A stretch of 59,653 nt of DNA, taken from Pseudomonadota bacterium. GTDB taxonomy: Bacteria > Pseudomonadota > Gammaproteobacteria > Pseudomonadales > Azotimanducaceae. Below the pieces are notes generated by a model. The model made no database searches. It worked only from the letters and a program-made list of their open reading frames with translations, and was not told the DNA's origin. This document shows, in pieces, positions 10,231 through 19,368 of the stretch (positions are counted from its first letter, which is position 1; every line of letters starts with the position of its first letter). The DNA is taken from positions 1 through 59,653 of the forward strand of contig JAQBUI010000018.1 of NCBI GenBank assembly GCA_027624035.1. The letters run 5' to 3'. The position numbers were made by a program, and so were the translations under genes.

Positions 10231-10806
10231 TCAGCGCCGTGAGCCAGTGGCCGTGAGCGTGGAATCGGTCGCGATGTAGTCCATCGCAACGTCCCAGGGA
10301 CGGGGATCGATCTTCATCTGCTGCAGACCATGGGCAAGCCCGACCAGCAGAGGTCTGTGCCACCATCGGGCATGACCAGCAAAGGTCCGATCATAGTATC
10401 CCTTACCCATGCCAACCCGGTTTCCTTGTTGGTCAAAGCCCACCATGGGAACCAGTACGAGATCGAGCAGTCGTGGCGGGATGTCAGTGCCGGGGCCCGG
10501 AGCAGGTTCGTCGATGCCAAAGTGATTTTGAATCATTCGGCTGGTGCCGGGCTCAAATCGTCTGAATGACAGTGCGTCCACTGGGCCGCGCATGGTGACT
10601 GGAAGGTAGCAGCTCTTGCCGAGGTCGATGGCGAGTCGCGCAACAGGCAAGGGCGAGATTTCACCATCTACAGGCAGGTACAGCGCGATTCGTTTGGCCC
10701 TGCGGAAGAAGAGTTGACGGGAAAGAATGCGACAGAGCCGTGCTGATGCCTCGCGCTGGGCGCGCTGCGAAAGTGACCGTCGCGTGGCCCGGATGTGTCG
10801 TCTGAT
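10231..10806 (-). CDS. ygfA: 5-formyltetrahydrofolate cyclo-ligase, apparent non-canonical ATC start
   Basis: The C-terminal part has the family signature VPMVGFDQQGNRVGMGKGYYDRTF, with LVGLAHGLQQ after it. The enzyme converts 5-formyl-THF to 5,10-methenyl-THF with ATP. The first ATG/GTG/TTG in frame is a TTG at 10650, which would give 139 residues and lose the conserved Arg-rich N-terminus. Upstream the frame stays open for 56 codons and encodes IRRHIRATRRSLSQRAQREA, a typical family N-terminus. An in-frame TGA lies only five codons before the ATC at 10806, and no canonical start lies between. Starting at that ATC gives 191 residues, the normal length, with GAGGG about 9 bases upstream. Confidence 0.8.
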   Translation of the reverse strand: MRRHIRATRRSLSQRAQREASARLCRILSRQLFFRRAKRIALYLPVDGEISPLPVARLAIDLGKSCYLPVTMRGPVDALSFRRFEPGTSRMIQNHFGIDEPAPGPGTDIPPRLLDLVLVPMVGFDQQGNRVGMGKGYYDRTFAGHARWWHRPLLVGLAHGLQQMKIDPRPWDVAMDYIATDSTLTATGSRR

Positions 10807-10829
10807 GTTGTGGTTCCCTCAACAAGAAA

Positions 10830-11010
10830 CAGGTTCCCCAAATTGCCGCTGTTCGAATAGCCCTTGAACCCAGCGGTTCAAGGCGGTGGCCTCTAGCCGG
10901 ACCGTAGGCGTTCCGCCGAAACGGACGTGCACATGATCCAGGTAAAAGACCTCCTGGGTGTCGCATAAAGGGTCAGGGACATATCGACTGGCAAACAACC
11001 CAGGGAACCA
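10830..11010 (-). ncRNA. ssrS: 6S RNA
   Basis: On the minus strand the stretch between zapA and the cyclo-ligase gene has the near-invariant 6S hairpin CCTTGAACC-GCTG-GGTTCAAGG at about 10862-10882. It also has the 5' region resembling known 6S RNAs, with TTTGCCAGTCGATATGTCCCTGA. The ends pair through GGTTCCC (near 11009) and GGGGAACC (near 10832). The length is about 180 nt, and location upstream of ygfA is the classical one. 6S RNA mimics an open promoter and sequesters sigma70 RNA polymerase. The ends are inferred from the pairing and the promoter position. Confidence 0.92.
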
Positions 11011-11015
11011 GGCTG

Positions 11016-11041
11016 ATTATAGCGATACCCGTTCGTGCATG
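11016..11041 (-). promoter_or_regulatory. Putative sigma70 promoter of 6S RNA
   Basis: On the minus strand a perfect -10 box TATAAT lies at 11021-11016, about 7 bases before the predicted 6S 5' end. A -35-like CTGTCA sits about 18 bases further upstream. The -10 and its distance from the RNA end are strong. The -35 matches consensus at only four of six positions. Confidence 0.7.
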
Positions 11042-11098
11042 ACAGGGCATTCGATTACCGCGCGTCCGTCAATGGCGGCACTTCGGCCAGGACTTTGG

Positions 11099-11407
11099 CT
11101 ATATCACGCGTCTGAGTTTGCTGATGGCCCGGTCGAGTTTGCCTGATAGCGCAACAAGATCACTTTGTCGTGTTGCATCGCGGGTTTCAACAAGACTGGC
11201 CTCAGTCAGGTAATCGTTGGTGATATTGAGGGCCACCATGACGGCGAGGCGGTCAAGGCCCAGCACCCGGGAACTCTCTTTGGTGGTTCGCATCTTCTCG
11301 TCCAGAAAAGACGCTGACTTTCTGAGTTCGGCGACTTCTTCAGGAGAACAACTGACCTGGTATTCCTTGTCCAGGATTTTGACCGTAACCGTGGTGGGTT
11401 GGCTCAT
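11099..11407 (-). CDS. zapA: Cell division protein ZapA
   Basis: The 102-residue protein begins MSQPTTVTVKILDKEYQVSCSPEE, the usual ZapA N-terminal beta-rich head, and is followed by a helical C-terminus for tetramerisation. ALNITNDYL is the conserved segment. ZapA binds FtsZ and promotes filament bundling at the Z-ring. It lies upstream of 6S RNA, the order seen widely in gammaproteobacteria. A short coiled-coil gene precedes it on the same strand. Confidence 0.92.
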   Translation of the reverse strand: MSQPTTVTVKILDKEYQVSCSPEEVAELRKSASFLDEKMRTTKESSRVLGLDRLAVMVALNITNDYLTEASLVETRDATRQSDLVALSGKLDRAISKLRRVI

Positions 11408-11533
11408 GATCTATTGCGCCTTCTTGCGATCACTGGGTGACTGATGCCGTGCCAACAGCCAGGGATTGTGACGGCCCCGTTGTCGGCAAAGATGAATGGA
11501 CCATGAGCGGATAGACTGTCGTGCACCGGCTGA

Positions 11534-11731
11534 TCAATCCTGCTCCAGCGCCTTGAGGCGCATGATCATTGCCTCAACCTTGCTTTTGGCCATCTCGTTT
11601 TTTTCCAGAAGGCGAGTGCGCTCGGACAGAAGCTTCTCACGATCCGCCTCCATCAGCGACTGCTTGTGTAATAGTTCATCACAGATCTGGATCAACTCGT
11701 CGATCTTGTTTTCCAGTTCTTCGATTTCCAA
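11534..11731 (-). CDS. TIGR02449-family coiled-coil protein (ZapB-like)
   Basis: This 65-residue, highly charged protein is predicted by eye to be almost entirely coiled coil: MEIEELENKIDELIQICDEL, followed by heptads with Leu, Met and Ile at a/d positions. Size, sequence type and position immediately upstream of zapA match the TIGR02449 family, which resembles ZapB. A role with ZapA in Z-ring organisation is inference from context. No enzymatic motifs are present. Confidence 0.85.
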   Translation of the reverse strand: MEIEELENKIDELIQICDELLHKQSLMEADREKLLSERTRLLEKNEMAKSKVEAMIMRLKALEQD

Positions 11732-11924
11732 CGTCGGACCTCATCTGTGTTGCGTGCACGTCAGTGCGCCCTAACTATAAGGCGAGCCCTGACGAGAGGT
11801 CAATCAACGCCTTCGGTGTCTGGGTGCACGGTCCGGGTCATGACCTGCGTCGCAAGGGCGACTGTGACTGCCCCTTTTACAGACAATCCCTTAGAATCCC
11901 GGCATACGGATACAGGAACACGCC

Positions 11925-12452
11925 TTGAAGCAGGTTGGCTATACGGACTATCAGCAGGCATTTAATGCGGCAAAGGTGACTGTGACGCCGTCTGAACTTC
12001 ATGGCCAACTGGCCGGATACCTGTGCATCAAACCGGACCCACAGGCGGTGGGTCGCGAATACGACCGCTGGCTTGGAACCACAGCAGGCAAGGGGCTGGC
12101 TGCCATGCTCGATGAACTGGTGGTGCATACGATTGATGAACTGCATGAGTATGGTGATTTCCAGTTCAGGATTCTGATGCCAGACGATGGCGGAGGCATT
12201 GATCGACGGACCCGGGCGCTTGGTGAGTTCTGTGCCGGTTTTCTGGCCGGTGCTGGTCTGGCACTGACGGGCAATGCGTCGCTGCCGCCGGGAGTGACCG
12301 AAGTGCTGACGGACTTCGAGCGAATCGCCGCCCTTGGGGAAGTGGTGCCGGAGTCCAATGAAAACGAGGCGGATCTGACGGAAATCGTCGAATACGTGCG
12401 AGTGTCCGTGTTGCTGGTGTATGCAGAATTCGGAGGCAAGCGGACGGGATGA
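11925..12452 (+). CDS. ygfB: UPF0149/YgfB-family protein
   Basis: The 175-residue acidic helical protein has the UPF0149 pattern: LHGQLAGYLCIKP near the N-terminus, then LGEFCAGFLAGAGLA and NENEADLTEIVEYVRVSVLLVYAEF at the C-terminus. The TTG at 11925 is taken as the start because AGGA lies 8 bases upstream and no ATG or GTG fits. It overlaps pepP by 4 bp, as in the widespread ygfB-pepP-ubiH order. The biochemical function of the family is poorly defined; in Pseudomonas YgfB has been linked to gene regulation. Confidence 0.88.
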   Translation: MKQVGYTDYQQAFNAAKVTVTPSELHGQLAGYLCIKPDPQAVGREYDRWLGTTAGKGLAAMLDELVVHTIDELHEYGDFQFRILMPDDGGGIDRRTRALGEFCAGFLAGAGLALTGNASLPPGVTEVLTDFERIAALGEVVPESNENEADLTEIVEYVRVSVLLVYAEFGGKRTG

Positions 12453-13786
12453 AACAGCCACCGCGGATTGGTGCAAGGGAGTTTGCAGACAGACGCAGGG
12501 AACTGATGGCGCTGATGGAGCCCGATAGTATCGCCATCGTGCCGGGCAGCCTGCCCAGGTATCGCAACCAGGGAGTCGCGATGCGATTCAGGCAGGACAG
12601 CGACTTCCACTACCTGACGGGCTTTGATGAACCCGAGGCCGTGTTCGCGTTGATTCCTGGTCGTGAACATGGCGAGTCCATCCTGTTTTGCCGGGAGCGG
12701 GGCGCTGACGTAGAACGGTGGCATGGCGCTGTGACGGGTCCTGAGGGCGCAATGGCGTGCTTTGGGATGGATGATGCGTTTCCTGTTGATGACATAGATG
12801 ACATCCTGCCAGGTCTCATCGAAGGGCGGAGCAAGCTGTATTATGCCATGGGCGCACACCCGAGATTTGATGACAGGGTGATATCGTGGGTGGGCAGCAT
12901 TTCCAGCGATCGTCGTTCCGGTACCCGCCCGCCAGGAGAGTTCATAGAGCTGGGCCAGTATCTGCATGAGTTACGTCTGCACAAGACAAAGGCTGAAATC
13001 ATCATGTTGCAACACGCGGCCAGCGTGACGTCCCATGCCCACCGGTCGGTGATGGAGAAGCTTGCGCCAGGCATGATGGAATACGAAATCGAGGCTGAAC
13101 TGCACTACCAGTTCGCCGTTCGTGGAGCCCGGGAGTCAGCCTATCCGAGCATCGTAGGCGGTGGTGCCAACGCCTGCATCTTCCACTATGTAGAGAATGA
13201 CCAGCGGCTTCGTGACGGTGATCTGGTGCTGATTGATGCCGGCTGCGAATATGGCTACTACGCCTCGGACGTCACCCGGACATTGCCAGTCAATGGCCGA
13301 TTCTCTGTCGTCCAGGCGGCGCTTTACGAGATCGTACTTCAGGCGGAGCTGGATGCCATTGCCGAGATCAGAGTCGGCAATCACTGGAATCGGCCCCATG
13401 AGGCCGCAGTGCGTACCATCACCCGGGGGCTCAGGGACCTCGGCCTGCTTGATGGTTCAGTGGATGAGCTGGTGGCCTCTGGTGCGTATCAGAAATTCTA
13501 TGTTCATCGGACCGGGCATTGGCTGGGCCTTGATGTCCATGATGTGGGTGAATATCGGGTCGGCGGACAATGGCGAGAGTTTGAAAAGGGGATGGTGTGC
13601 AGCGTCGAACCGGGGCTGTACATTCCGCCGGATGCCAGCGATGTGCCTGCAGAGATGAGGGGAATCGGCATTCGCATCGAGGATAATGTCGCGGTAACGG
13701 CCACTGGTAACGTCGTGCTGACGGAGTCGATCCCGAAGCGGATCGTGGACATTGAAGCAGCAATGGGAGCTGGCAATGGATCGTAA
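12449..13786 (+). CDS. pepP: Xaa-Pro aminopeptidase (aminopeptidase P)
   Basis: The 445-residue M24B peptidase has an N-terminal creatinase-like domain (FRQDSDFHYLTGFDEPEAV). Its C-terminal pita-bread domain includes SIVGGGANACIFHY, LVLIDAGCEYGYYASDVTRT (metal-binding Asp residues), HRTGHWLGLDVHDVG (metal His), VCSVEPGLYI and IRIEDNVAVT (metal Glu residues). It removes N-terminal residues next to proline. The ATG overlaps the ygfB stop, and its own stop lies inside the next gene. Confidence 0.95.
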   Translation: MKQPPRIGAREFADRRRELMALMEPDSIAIVPGSLPRYRNQGVAMRFRQDSDFHYLTGFDEPEAVFALIPGREHGESILFCRERGADVERWHGAVTGPEGAMACFGMDDAFPVDDIDDILPGLIEGRSKLYYAMGAHPRFDDRVISWVGSISSDRRSGTRPPGEFIELGQYLHELRLHKTKAEIIMLQHAASVTSHAHRSVMEKLAPGMMEYEIEAELHYQFAVRGARESAYPSIVGGGANACIFHYVENDQRLRDGDLVLIDAGCEYGYYASDVTRTLPVNGRFSVVQAALYEIVLQAELDAIAEIRVGNHWNRPHEAAVRTITRGLRDLGLLDGSVDELVASGAYQKFYVHRTGHWLGLDVHDVGEYRVGGQWREFEKGMVCSVEPGLYIPPDASDVPAEMRGIGIRIEDNVAVTATGNVVLTESIPKRIVDIEAAMGAGNGS

Positions 13787-14987
13787 TGTTGATGTGCTGG
13801 TGGTCGGTGCCGGGCCCGTTGGCCTTGCGCTCGCACTGGACCTCGGTGACAGCGGTGTTGACGTCGCGGTGATTGATCGGGCCCCTCGGCCGTCAAGGGG
13901 CCCCCGGCAGCCCCCGCGTCGCTCAGGTGCCTGCCTGGAATCCGGAATGCCGCCAAGGGTGAGTGCCTTCGGGCACCAGGCGAGAGATTTTCTTGCGCGG
14001 ATGGGTGCCTGGGGAAGCCTTGATGCTGCTGACGTGGTGCCGTTTACAGAGGTTCAGGTGTTCGACGGGCAGGGTACTGGCCAGCTGTCATTTGATGCTC
14101 TGAATACCGGTATGAGTGAACTTGGGTTCATCGTGACCAATGATGGGTTGGCTGCGGTTCTGGCGAGCAGGCTTGATCTCATTGAAAACGTATCGCTGTA
14201 CCCGGAAACCACAGTCAAGGAAATTGCTCCCTGCGCGGAAGGCTTTTCCGTGGAGACCGGCGAGGGGACGTTCAGAGCTCACCTGTTGGTTGGGGCAGAT
14301 GGGTCACGATCTGCGGTTCGTCAGGTAGCGGGCCACAGGACCTGGGGCTGGTCCTACGAGCAGCAGGCGGTGGTGGCAACGATCGAACTGGCGCGGCCCC
14401 ATGCCAGTGTGGCGCGTCAGTGGTTTGGGGAGCACGGTATCCTCGCACTGCTTCCTCTCGCGGCCCCTCATCTGTGTTCGATCGTGCTATCGACCCGGCA
14501 GGCCGATATGTGGCTGGCAATGGATGATGAGACCTTCTGCCAGCGTCTGACCGCCGTCGTGGAAGGCATCCAGGTCCTCGGGACCGACACCCGATACACC
14601 TTTCCCCTTTCACAGCGGCACAGCTTCCGGTACGTATCACCCCATGTTGCCCTGGTTGGGGATGCGGCACATACCATCCACCCGCTGGCCGGACAGGGAG
14701 CCAATATTGGTCTTGCCGATGCCGAAGCGCTCGCCACATCGATCAAGCGGGGCCATCTTGAGGGCCGCGTGCCCGGAAATGATGTGGATCTGTTGCAATA
14801 TGAACGGGCCCGTCGACCCGAAAATTATGCTGTTGGCCTTGCCATGGAAGCCTTCGTTCGAGGTTATCAGAGCGGAACTCCGGGTATGACCTGGCTTCGC
14901 AACCAGGGTATGAAACTTCTCGACCGGAACCGGACGGCGAAGGCCCTGCTCACCCAGGTGGCGAGCGCCCGTACCCATGTCCGTTGA
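13776..14987 (+). CDS. ubiH: FAD-dependent ubiquinone hydroxylase, UbiH/UbiI family
   Basis: The 403-residue protein has the N-terminal dinucleotide fold VLVVGAGPVGLALALDLGDSG, the middle GADGSRSAVRQ motif and the C-terminal HSFRYVSPHVALVGDAAHTIHPLAGQGANIGLADAEAL. The last block is diagnostic of UbiH/UbiI/UbiF monooxygenases of ubiquinone synthesis. E. coli has two hydroxylases here (ubiH-ubiI); only one is present. The linker between the first fold and the RVSAFGHQA motif is unusually long and Arg/Pro-rich. The start at 13776 lies inside pepP, and upstream in-frame codons are less convincing. UbiH versus UbiI cannot be settled from sequence alone. Confidence 0.9.
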   Translation: MDRNVDVLVVGAGPVGLALALDLGDSGVDVAVIDRAPRPSRGPRQPPRRSGACLESGMPPRVSAFGHQARDFLARMGAWGSLDAADVVPFTEVQVFDGQGTGQLSFDALNTGMSELGFIVTNDGLAAVLASRLDLIENVSLYPETTVKEIAPCAEGFSVETGEGTFRAHLLVGADGSRSAVRQVAGHRTWGWSYEQQAVVATIELARPHASVARQWFGEHGILALLPLAAPHLCSIVLSTRQADMWLAMDDETFCQRLTAVVEGIQVLGTDTRYTFPLSQRHSFRYVSPHVALVGDAAHTIHPLAGQGANIGLADAEALATSIKRGHLEGRVPGNDVDLLQYERARRPENYAVGLAMEAFVRGYQSGTPGMTWLRNQGMKLLDRNRTAKALLTQVASARTHVR

Positions 14988-15041
14988 TGCGACGCTGACG
15001 ACAAAGTGCTAGAATAGGCCGCTTTGCGTACGACATCGGCT

Positions 15042-16130
15042 ATGGGTCACAGAACCACGCTTTATCCACAACACGTGCAGGCCGGGGCAAGGTTCGTGGA
15101 TTTTGCTGGCTGGGAGATGCCCGTGCACTATGGTTCTCTGGTGCAGGAACATCATACGGTCCGCGGTCATGCCGGGGCATTCGATGTCAGCCACATGACC
15201 GTCGTCGATATTCGTGGTTTAGAGGCGGGCAGGTTTCTGAGCCGGGTGCTCGCCAATGATGTCCGTCGGGTTGGGCCCCGTAAGGCGATCTACAGCGCCA
15301 TGTTGAATGCCGAAGGCGGCATCCTTGATGACCTGATCGTGTACCCGCTCAACGATGAGTATCGAATGGTGGTGAACTGTGCAACCCGCAACAAGGATCT
15401 CGCCTGGTTACGCGAACAGCTCGCTGGCGACCAATGCACCATCGATGCACGGGACGACCTGTCCATCGTAGCGGTACAGGGTCCGCAGGCAATCAGTGCC
15501 TGTCTGAAGGCGTTTCCGGTAGCCCATCACGAGGTCCTGGAGAATCTGAAAGTGTTTGAAGGGACACCCTCGGGTACCTGGTACATCGCGCGCACAGGTT
15601 ATACGGGGGAGCAGGGGGTTGAAGTCATTGTGCCGAACGAGGAGGTCGTTGATCTTTGGCAGGAGCTCAACACAATGGGCGTGCAGCCGATCGGCCTTGG
15701 AGCGCGTGACACGTTGCGATTGGAGGCGGGGCTAAACCTCTATGGGAGTGACATGGACGAATCTGTGACACCCTTTGAGTCCAACATGGCCTGGACCGTG
15801 GTACTCGAGGACCGGGAATTCATCGGCCGACAGGCGCTGACCGAGCAGCTTGCCCGGGGTGTCCAGCGTAACCTGGTGGGGCTGGTAATGGACGGAAAAG
15901 GCGTTATGCGGGCGGGCTATCCGGTTTTCTGCGATGATCGCCCGGTCGGGTCAGTGACCAGTGGTGCATTTTCGCCGACGCTGTCGAAGTCGATTGCACT
16001 GGCGCGCCTCAGCGACACCAGGGGGCAGATGTGTGTCGGGATCCGGGGCAGGAAATTGAATGTGGAGGTTGTCAGACCTCCCTTTGTGAAAAACGGCAAG
16101 CAGGTGTTCAAACCTGCCATATCATCTTAA
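15042..16130 (+). CDS. gcvT: Glycine cleavage system T protein (aminomethyltransferase)
   Basis: The 362-residue protein begins [32 protein letters not shown] and shows the folate-binding residues of GcvT in [38 protein letters not shown] and TSGAFSPTL. It transfers the methylene group from aminomethyl-H protein to THF and releases ammonia. A TTG 18 bp upstream (15024) is a possible alternative start. A -10-like TAGAAT lies at about 15010-15015, so gcv transcription may begin here. Confidence 0.95.
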   Translation: MGHRTTLYPQHVQAGARFVDFAGWEMPVHYGSLVQEHHTVRGHAGAFDVSHMTVVDIRGLEAGRFLSRVLANDVRRVGPRKAIYSAMLNAEGGILDDLIVYPLNDEYRMVVNCATRNKDLAWLREQLAGDQCTIDARDDLSIVAVQGPQAISACLKAFPVAHHEVLENLKVFEGTPSGTWYIARTGYTGEQGVEVIVPNEEVVDLWQELNTMGVQPIGLGARDTLRLEAGLNLYGSDMDESVTPFESNMAWTVVLEDREFIGRQALTEQLARGVQRNLVGLVMDGKGVMRAGYPVFCDDRPVGSVTSGAFSPTLSKSIALARLSDTRGQMCVGIRGRKLNVEVVRPPFVKNGKQVFKPAISS

Positions 16131-16140
16131 GGAGACCAGA

Positions 16141-16536
16141 ATGGCTGAATATCCGGACGACTTACGATTCCTGGCAAGCCACGAGTGGGCAAGGCTGGAG
16201 GAGGACGGTCTGGTGACGGTAGGGATCAGTGACTTCGCCCAGGAAGAGCTTGGGGATGTCGTGTTTGTTGAACTACCGGAACTGGATGCTGAACTCGCCG
16301 CCAGGTCGGAGGCGGGCGTCGTCGAATCGGTCAAGGCGGCATCAGATATCTATGCACCGGTTTCGGGAACGGTCGTCGCGATCAATGAGGCGCTGGAAGA
16401 CGCCCCCGAGACGGTCAACGATTCACCCTATGATGATGGCTGGTTCTTCAGGATCTCACCGACCGACCCGGCCGAACTGGACGGATTGCTGAGTGCTGAG
16501 GACTATCGACGCCACTGCGAAGAGGAATCTCACTAG
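16141..16536 (+). CDS. gcvH: Glycine cleavage system H protein
   Basis: The 131-residue protein has the lipoyl-domain signature [37 protein letters not shown], with the lipoylated Lys in ESVKA. The C-terminus carries [14 protein letters not shown] protein shuttles the aminomethyl group between P, T and L proteins. It lies 10 bp after gcvT with AAGGAGA upstream, and gcvPA follows closely. Confidence 0.97.
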   Translation: MAEYPDDLRFLASHEWARLEEDGLVTVGISDFAQEELGDVVFVELPELDAELAARSEAGVVESVKAASDIYAPVSGTVVAINEALEDAPETVNDSPYDDGWFFRISPTDPAELDGLLSAEDYRRHCEEESH

Positions 16537-16540
16537 TCAT

Positions 16541-17911
16541 ATGCCCTTCGTCCCTCATACCCAGGATGATGAAGCGTCCATGCTGAACGCCATTGGCGTC
16601 GCCGACATCGAAACGTTGTTTGATGAGATTCCCGCCGAGTTGCGCAGTGGTCGTCTGCTGGGCGTCCCGGCGGGTATCTCGGAGATGGCGATGCTGCGGC
16701 TCATGGCGGAGCGTTCTGCCGCTGATTCGTCTGGCATCAGTTTCATTGGTGCCGGTGCCTATGAACACCACATCCCCAGTGTCGTCTGGGACGTCGCGAG
16801 TCGCGGCGAGTTCCTCACCGCCTATACGCCCTATCAGGCCGAGGCCAGCCAGGGCACCCTGCAGTTGATCTATGAGTACCAGACCATGATGTCACGGCTC
16901 ACGGGCATGGAAGTTGCCAATGCCTCTGTGTACGACGGGGCTTCTGCTCTGGCAGAGGCCATGCTGATGGGGGTTCGGGCAAACAAGAAGTCGAAATCAA
17001 GGCGGATTCTGTGTGCCGGCAACATCCATCCACACTACCTCAAGACCTGCAGGACCATCGTCACCAATCAGCAGATCGAGATTGACACCGTTGACTGGTC
17101 TGAGGAGTACGGCACGCTGTCGTCATCCCTGTGGCGCGAGCGCGAAGACCAGGACTATGCCGCGCTGGTTGTGTCCTATCCCAACTTTTTTGGTGGCCTC
17201 GACGATGTGGGCAAACTGACCGACTGGGCCCATGACCAGAACATGCTGCTGATTGCGGTGGTCAATCCCATGGCATTGGGTATCCTCCGGGCGCCCGCGG
17301 AATGGGGGCAGGCGGGGGCCGATATTGTGGTAGGCGAGGGGCAGCCGTTTGGTATTCCTGTCGCTTCTGGCGGGCCATATTTAGGGTATATGTGCTGCAA
17401 CAAGGCCATCGTTCGTCAGATGCCGGGGCGGATCATTGGTCGAACCCTGGATCAGGATGGCAGGGAGGGGTTTACCCTCACCCTGCAGGCTCGGGAGCAG
17501 CATATTCGACGAGGCAAAGCCACATCGAATATCTGCACTAACCAGGGCCTGCTGGTAACGGCGGCAACCATCTATCTGAGCCTGCTGGGTGATCGCGGTC
17601 TGGCTTCAGTGGCAACGGAGTGTCACAACGGGATGTTGGCACTGATCGACAAGTGCAGGGTCAGGCTGGACATTCATCCTCGATTTTCCGGCCCTGTCTT
17701 TCATGAAGTGGCGTTTGAACTTCCAGCAAGGGCAGCGGACGTGCTGGCAGCGATGGCTGACCAGGACGTGCTTGGTGGCTATGATCTGGGTGAATTCGAT
17801 GCCCGGCTTGCCAACTGTATGTTGACCAATGTCACGGAGACCAGGACCGAAGCAGACCTCGATCGATTTGTAGAGGCACTTGCAGTGGCGCTCAAGGCAG
17901 TGGGATGCTGA
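16541..17911 (+). CDS. gcvPA: Glycine dehydrogenase (decarboxylating) subunit 1
   Basis: The 456-residue protein begins [20 protein letters not shown]. It contains the P-protein N-terminal features [44 protein letters not shown] and [23 protein letters not shown]. This is the alpha half of the split P protein, with the second half encoded next. The ATG at 16541 matches the family N-terminus, four bases after the gcvH stop. Confidence 0.95.
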   Translation: MPFVPHTQDDEASMLNAIGVADIETLFDEIPAELRSGRLLGVPAGISEMAMLRLMAERSAADSSGISFIGAGAYEHHIPSVVWDVASRGEFLTAYTPYQAEASQGTLQLIYEYQTMMSRLTGMEVANASVYDGASALAEAMLMGVRANKKSKSRRILCAGNIHPHYLKTCRTIVTNQQIEIDTVDWSEEYGTLSSSLWREREDQDYAALVVSYPNFFGGLDDVGKLTDWAHDQNMLLIAVVNPMALGILRAPAEWGQAGADIVVGEGQPFGIPVASGGPYLGYMCCNKAIVRQMPGRIIGRTLDQDGREGFTLTLQAREQHIRRGKATSNICTNQGLLVTAATIYLSLLGDRGLASVATECHNGMLALIDKCRVRLDIHPRFSGPVFHEVAFELPARAADVLAAMADQDVLGGYDLGEFDARLANCMLTNVTETRTEADLDRFVEALAVALKAVGC

Positions 17912-19368
17912 TCTTCGACCATAGCAGCAAGGGGCGCGGTGCGACTGCCCAGTTCGGGCCCCCGATGGAACCGGCATCAGATCTGCCCGCTGAACACCTT
18001 CGCTCCAGCCCGGCGGGCCTGCCCGAGGTCTCGGAACTGCAGGTGGTGCGTCATTTCACCAATCTGTCCAGGCGAAACTTCTCCATCGACACCCAGTTCT
18101 ATCCGCTTGGGTCCTGTACCATGAAATACAATCCAAGGGGTGCCCATCGGGCGGCGAGCCAGCCCGGGTTTCTCAACCGTCACCCGCTTGCGCCGGAGGC
18201 ACAGAGCCAGGGATTCCTCGCCTGTCTGTGGGAACTCCAGGAATATCTGAAGGACGTCACGGGGATGAAGGCTGTTTCACTGACACCCATGGCAGGCGCC
18301 CAGGGAGAGTTCGCCGGGGTTGCCATGATCAGGGCGTACCATCAGAGGAACGGTGATGATGGCAGGACAGAGATCCTTATCCCTGATGCAGCCCATGGTA
18401 CCAATCCGGCGACGGCGGTGATGTGCGGGTTCAAAGTCCGGGAAGTTCCCGTCACCCGGGAAGGTGATGTAGACATCAATGCACTTAGAGCGGCGGTTGG
18501 ACCCCAGACGGCCGGATTGATGATGACCAATCCGTCCACCTGTGGCGTCTTCGAACGGCGCATCCAGGAGATCGCAGGCGTTGTGCACGAGGCCGGCGGA
18601 CTGCTCTATTACGATGGTGCGAACCTCAATGCGATTCTCGGCCAGGTAAAACCTGGCGATATGGGCTTTGATGTGTTGCACATGAATCTGCACAAGACCT
18701 TTGCAACACCCCACGGCGGTGGAGGGCCTGGTTCCGGTCCGGTTGGCGTGGGACAACGGCTAATAGACTTCCTGCCGACGCCCGTTGTGGGGCGTGAGCC
18801 CGGCCCACGTTTCCGATGGCTGGATGAACAGGACATCCCGCACACCATCGGCCGGTTGTCGGCCTTCATGGGGAATGCCGGAATACTGCTTCGCGCCTAT
18901 GCCTATGCCAGATTGCTGGGACGCGACGGGATGTACCGGGTGGGTCGATATGCGACCCTGAACGCAAACTACATGGCAAGACAGCTGGAAAAGAAGGGTT
19001 TCACGCTGGCCTATCCGGATCGCAGGGCAACCCATGAGTTCATCATTACGCTGGCGAAGGAAAATCGTGAGCTCGGGGTCAGCGCCATGGACTTTGCCAA
19101 GCGTCTGCTGGACTACGGGTTCCACGCACCGACGACCTACTTTCCGCTCCTGATCCCTGAGTGTCTGCTGATCGAACCGACAGAGACTGAATGTCGTGAG
19201 GAAATAGATCGGTTCATCGAAGCGATGGGAGCGATTCTTGAAGAAGCGCGAACGGACCCCGACCTCGTGAGGGGTTCGCCCTATACCATGCCCGTCAAAC
19301 GGCTGGATGATGTCAAGGCTGCCAGGGATCTGGACCTGGCGTTGATTGACCCCCGCCCAGCACCGTAG
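17905..19368 (+). CDS. gcvPB: Glycine dehydrogenase (decarboxylating) subunit 2
   Basis: The 487-residue beta half of split P protein carries [45 protein letters not shown] and the PLP-lysine region [24 protein letters not shown]. It decarboxylates glycine and loads H protein. The ATG overlaps the gcvPA stop by 7 bp. The last 56 bp are overlapped, antisense, by the convergent imelysin-like gene. No gcv leader resembling a glycine riboswitch was recognised upstream of gcvT. Confidence 0.95.
   Translation: MLIFDHSSKGRGATAQFGPPMEPASDLPAEHLRSSPAGLPEVSELQVVRHFTNLSRRNFSIDTQFYPLGSCTMKYNPRGAHRAASQPGFLNRHPLAPEAQSQGFLACLWELQEYLKDVTGMKAVSLTPMAGAQGEFAGVAMIRAYHQRNGDDGRTEILIPDAAHGTNPATAVMCGFKVREVPVTREGDVDINALRAAVGPQTAGLMMTNPSTCGVFERRIQEIAGVVHEAGGLLYYDGANLNAILGQVKPGDMGFDVLHMNLHKTFATPHGGGGPGSGPVGVGQRLIDFLPTPVVGREPGPRFRWLDEQDIPHTIGRLSAFMGNAGILLRAYAYARLLGRDGMYRVGRYATLNANYMARQLEKKGFTLAYPDRRATHEFIITLAKENRELGVSAMDFAKRLLDYGFHAPTTYFPLLIPECLLIEPTETECREEIDRFIEAMGAILEEARTDPDLVRGSPYTMPVKRLDDVKAARDLDLALIDPRPAP

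Noticed and set aside
9614-10366. N-terminally extended peptide deformylase starting at 10366
   Set aside because: The extra 71 residues have no resemblance to deformylases and overlap the end of the cyclo-ligase gene. The ATG at 10153 matches the family start.
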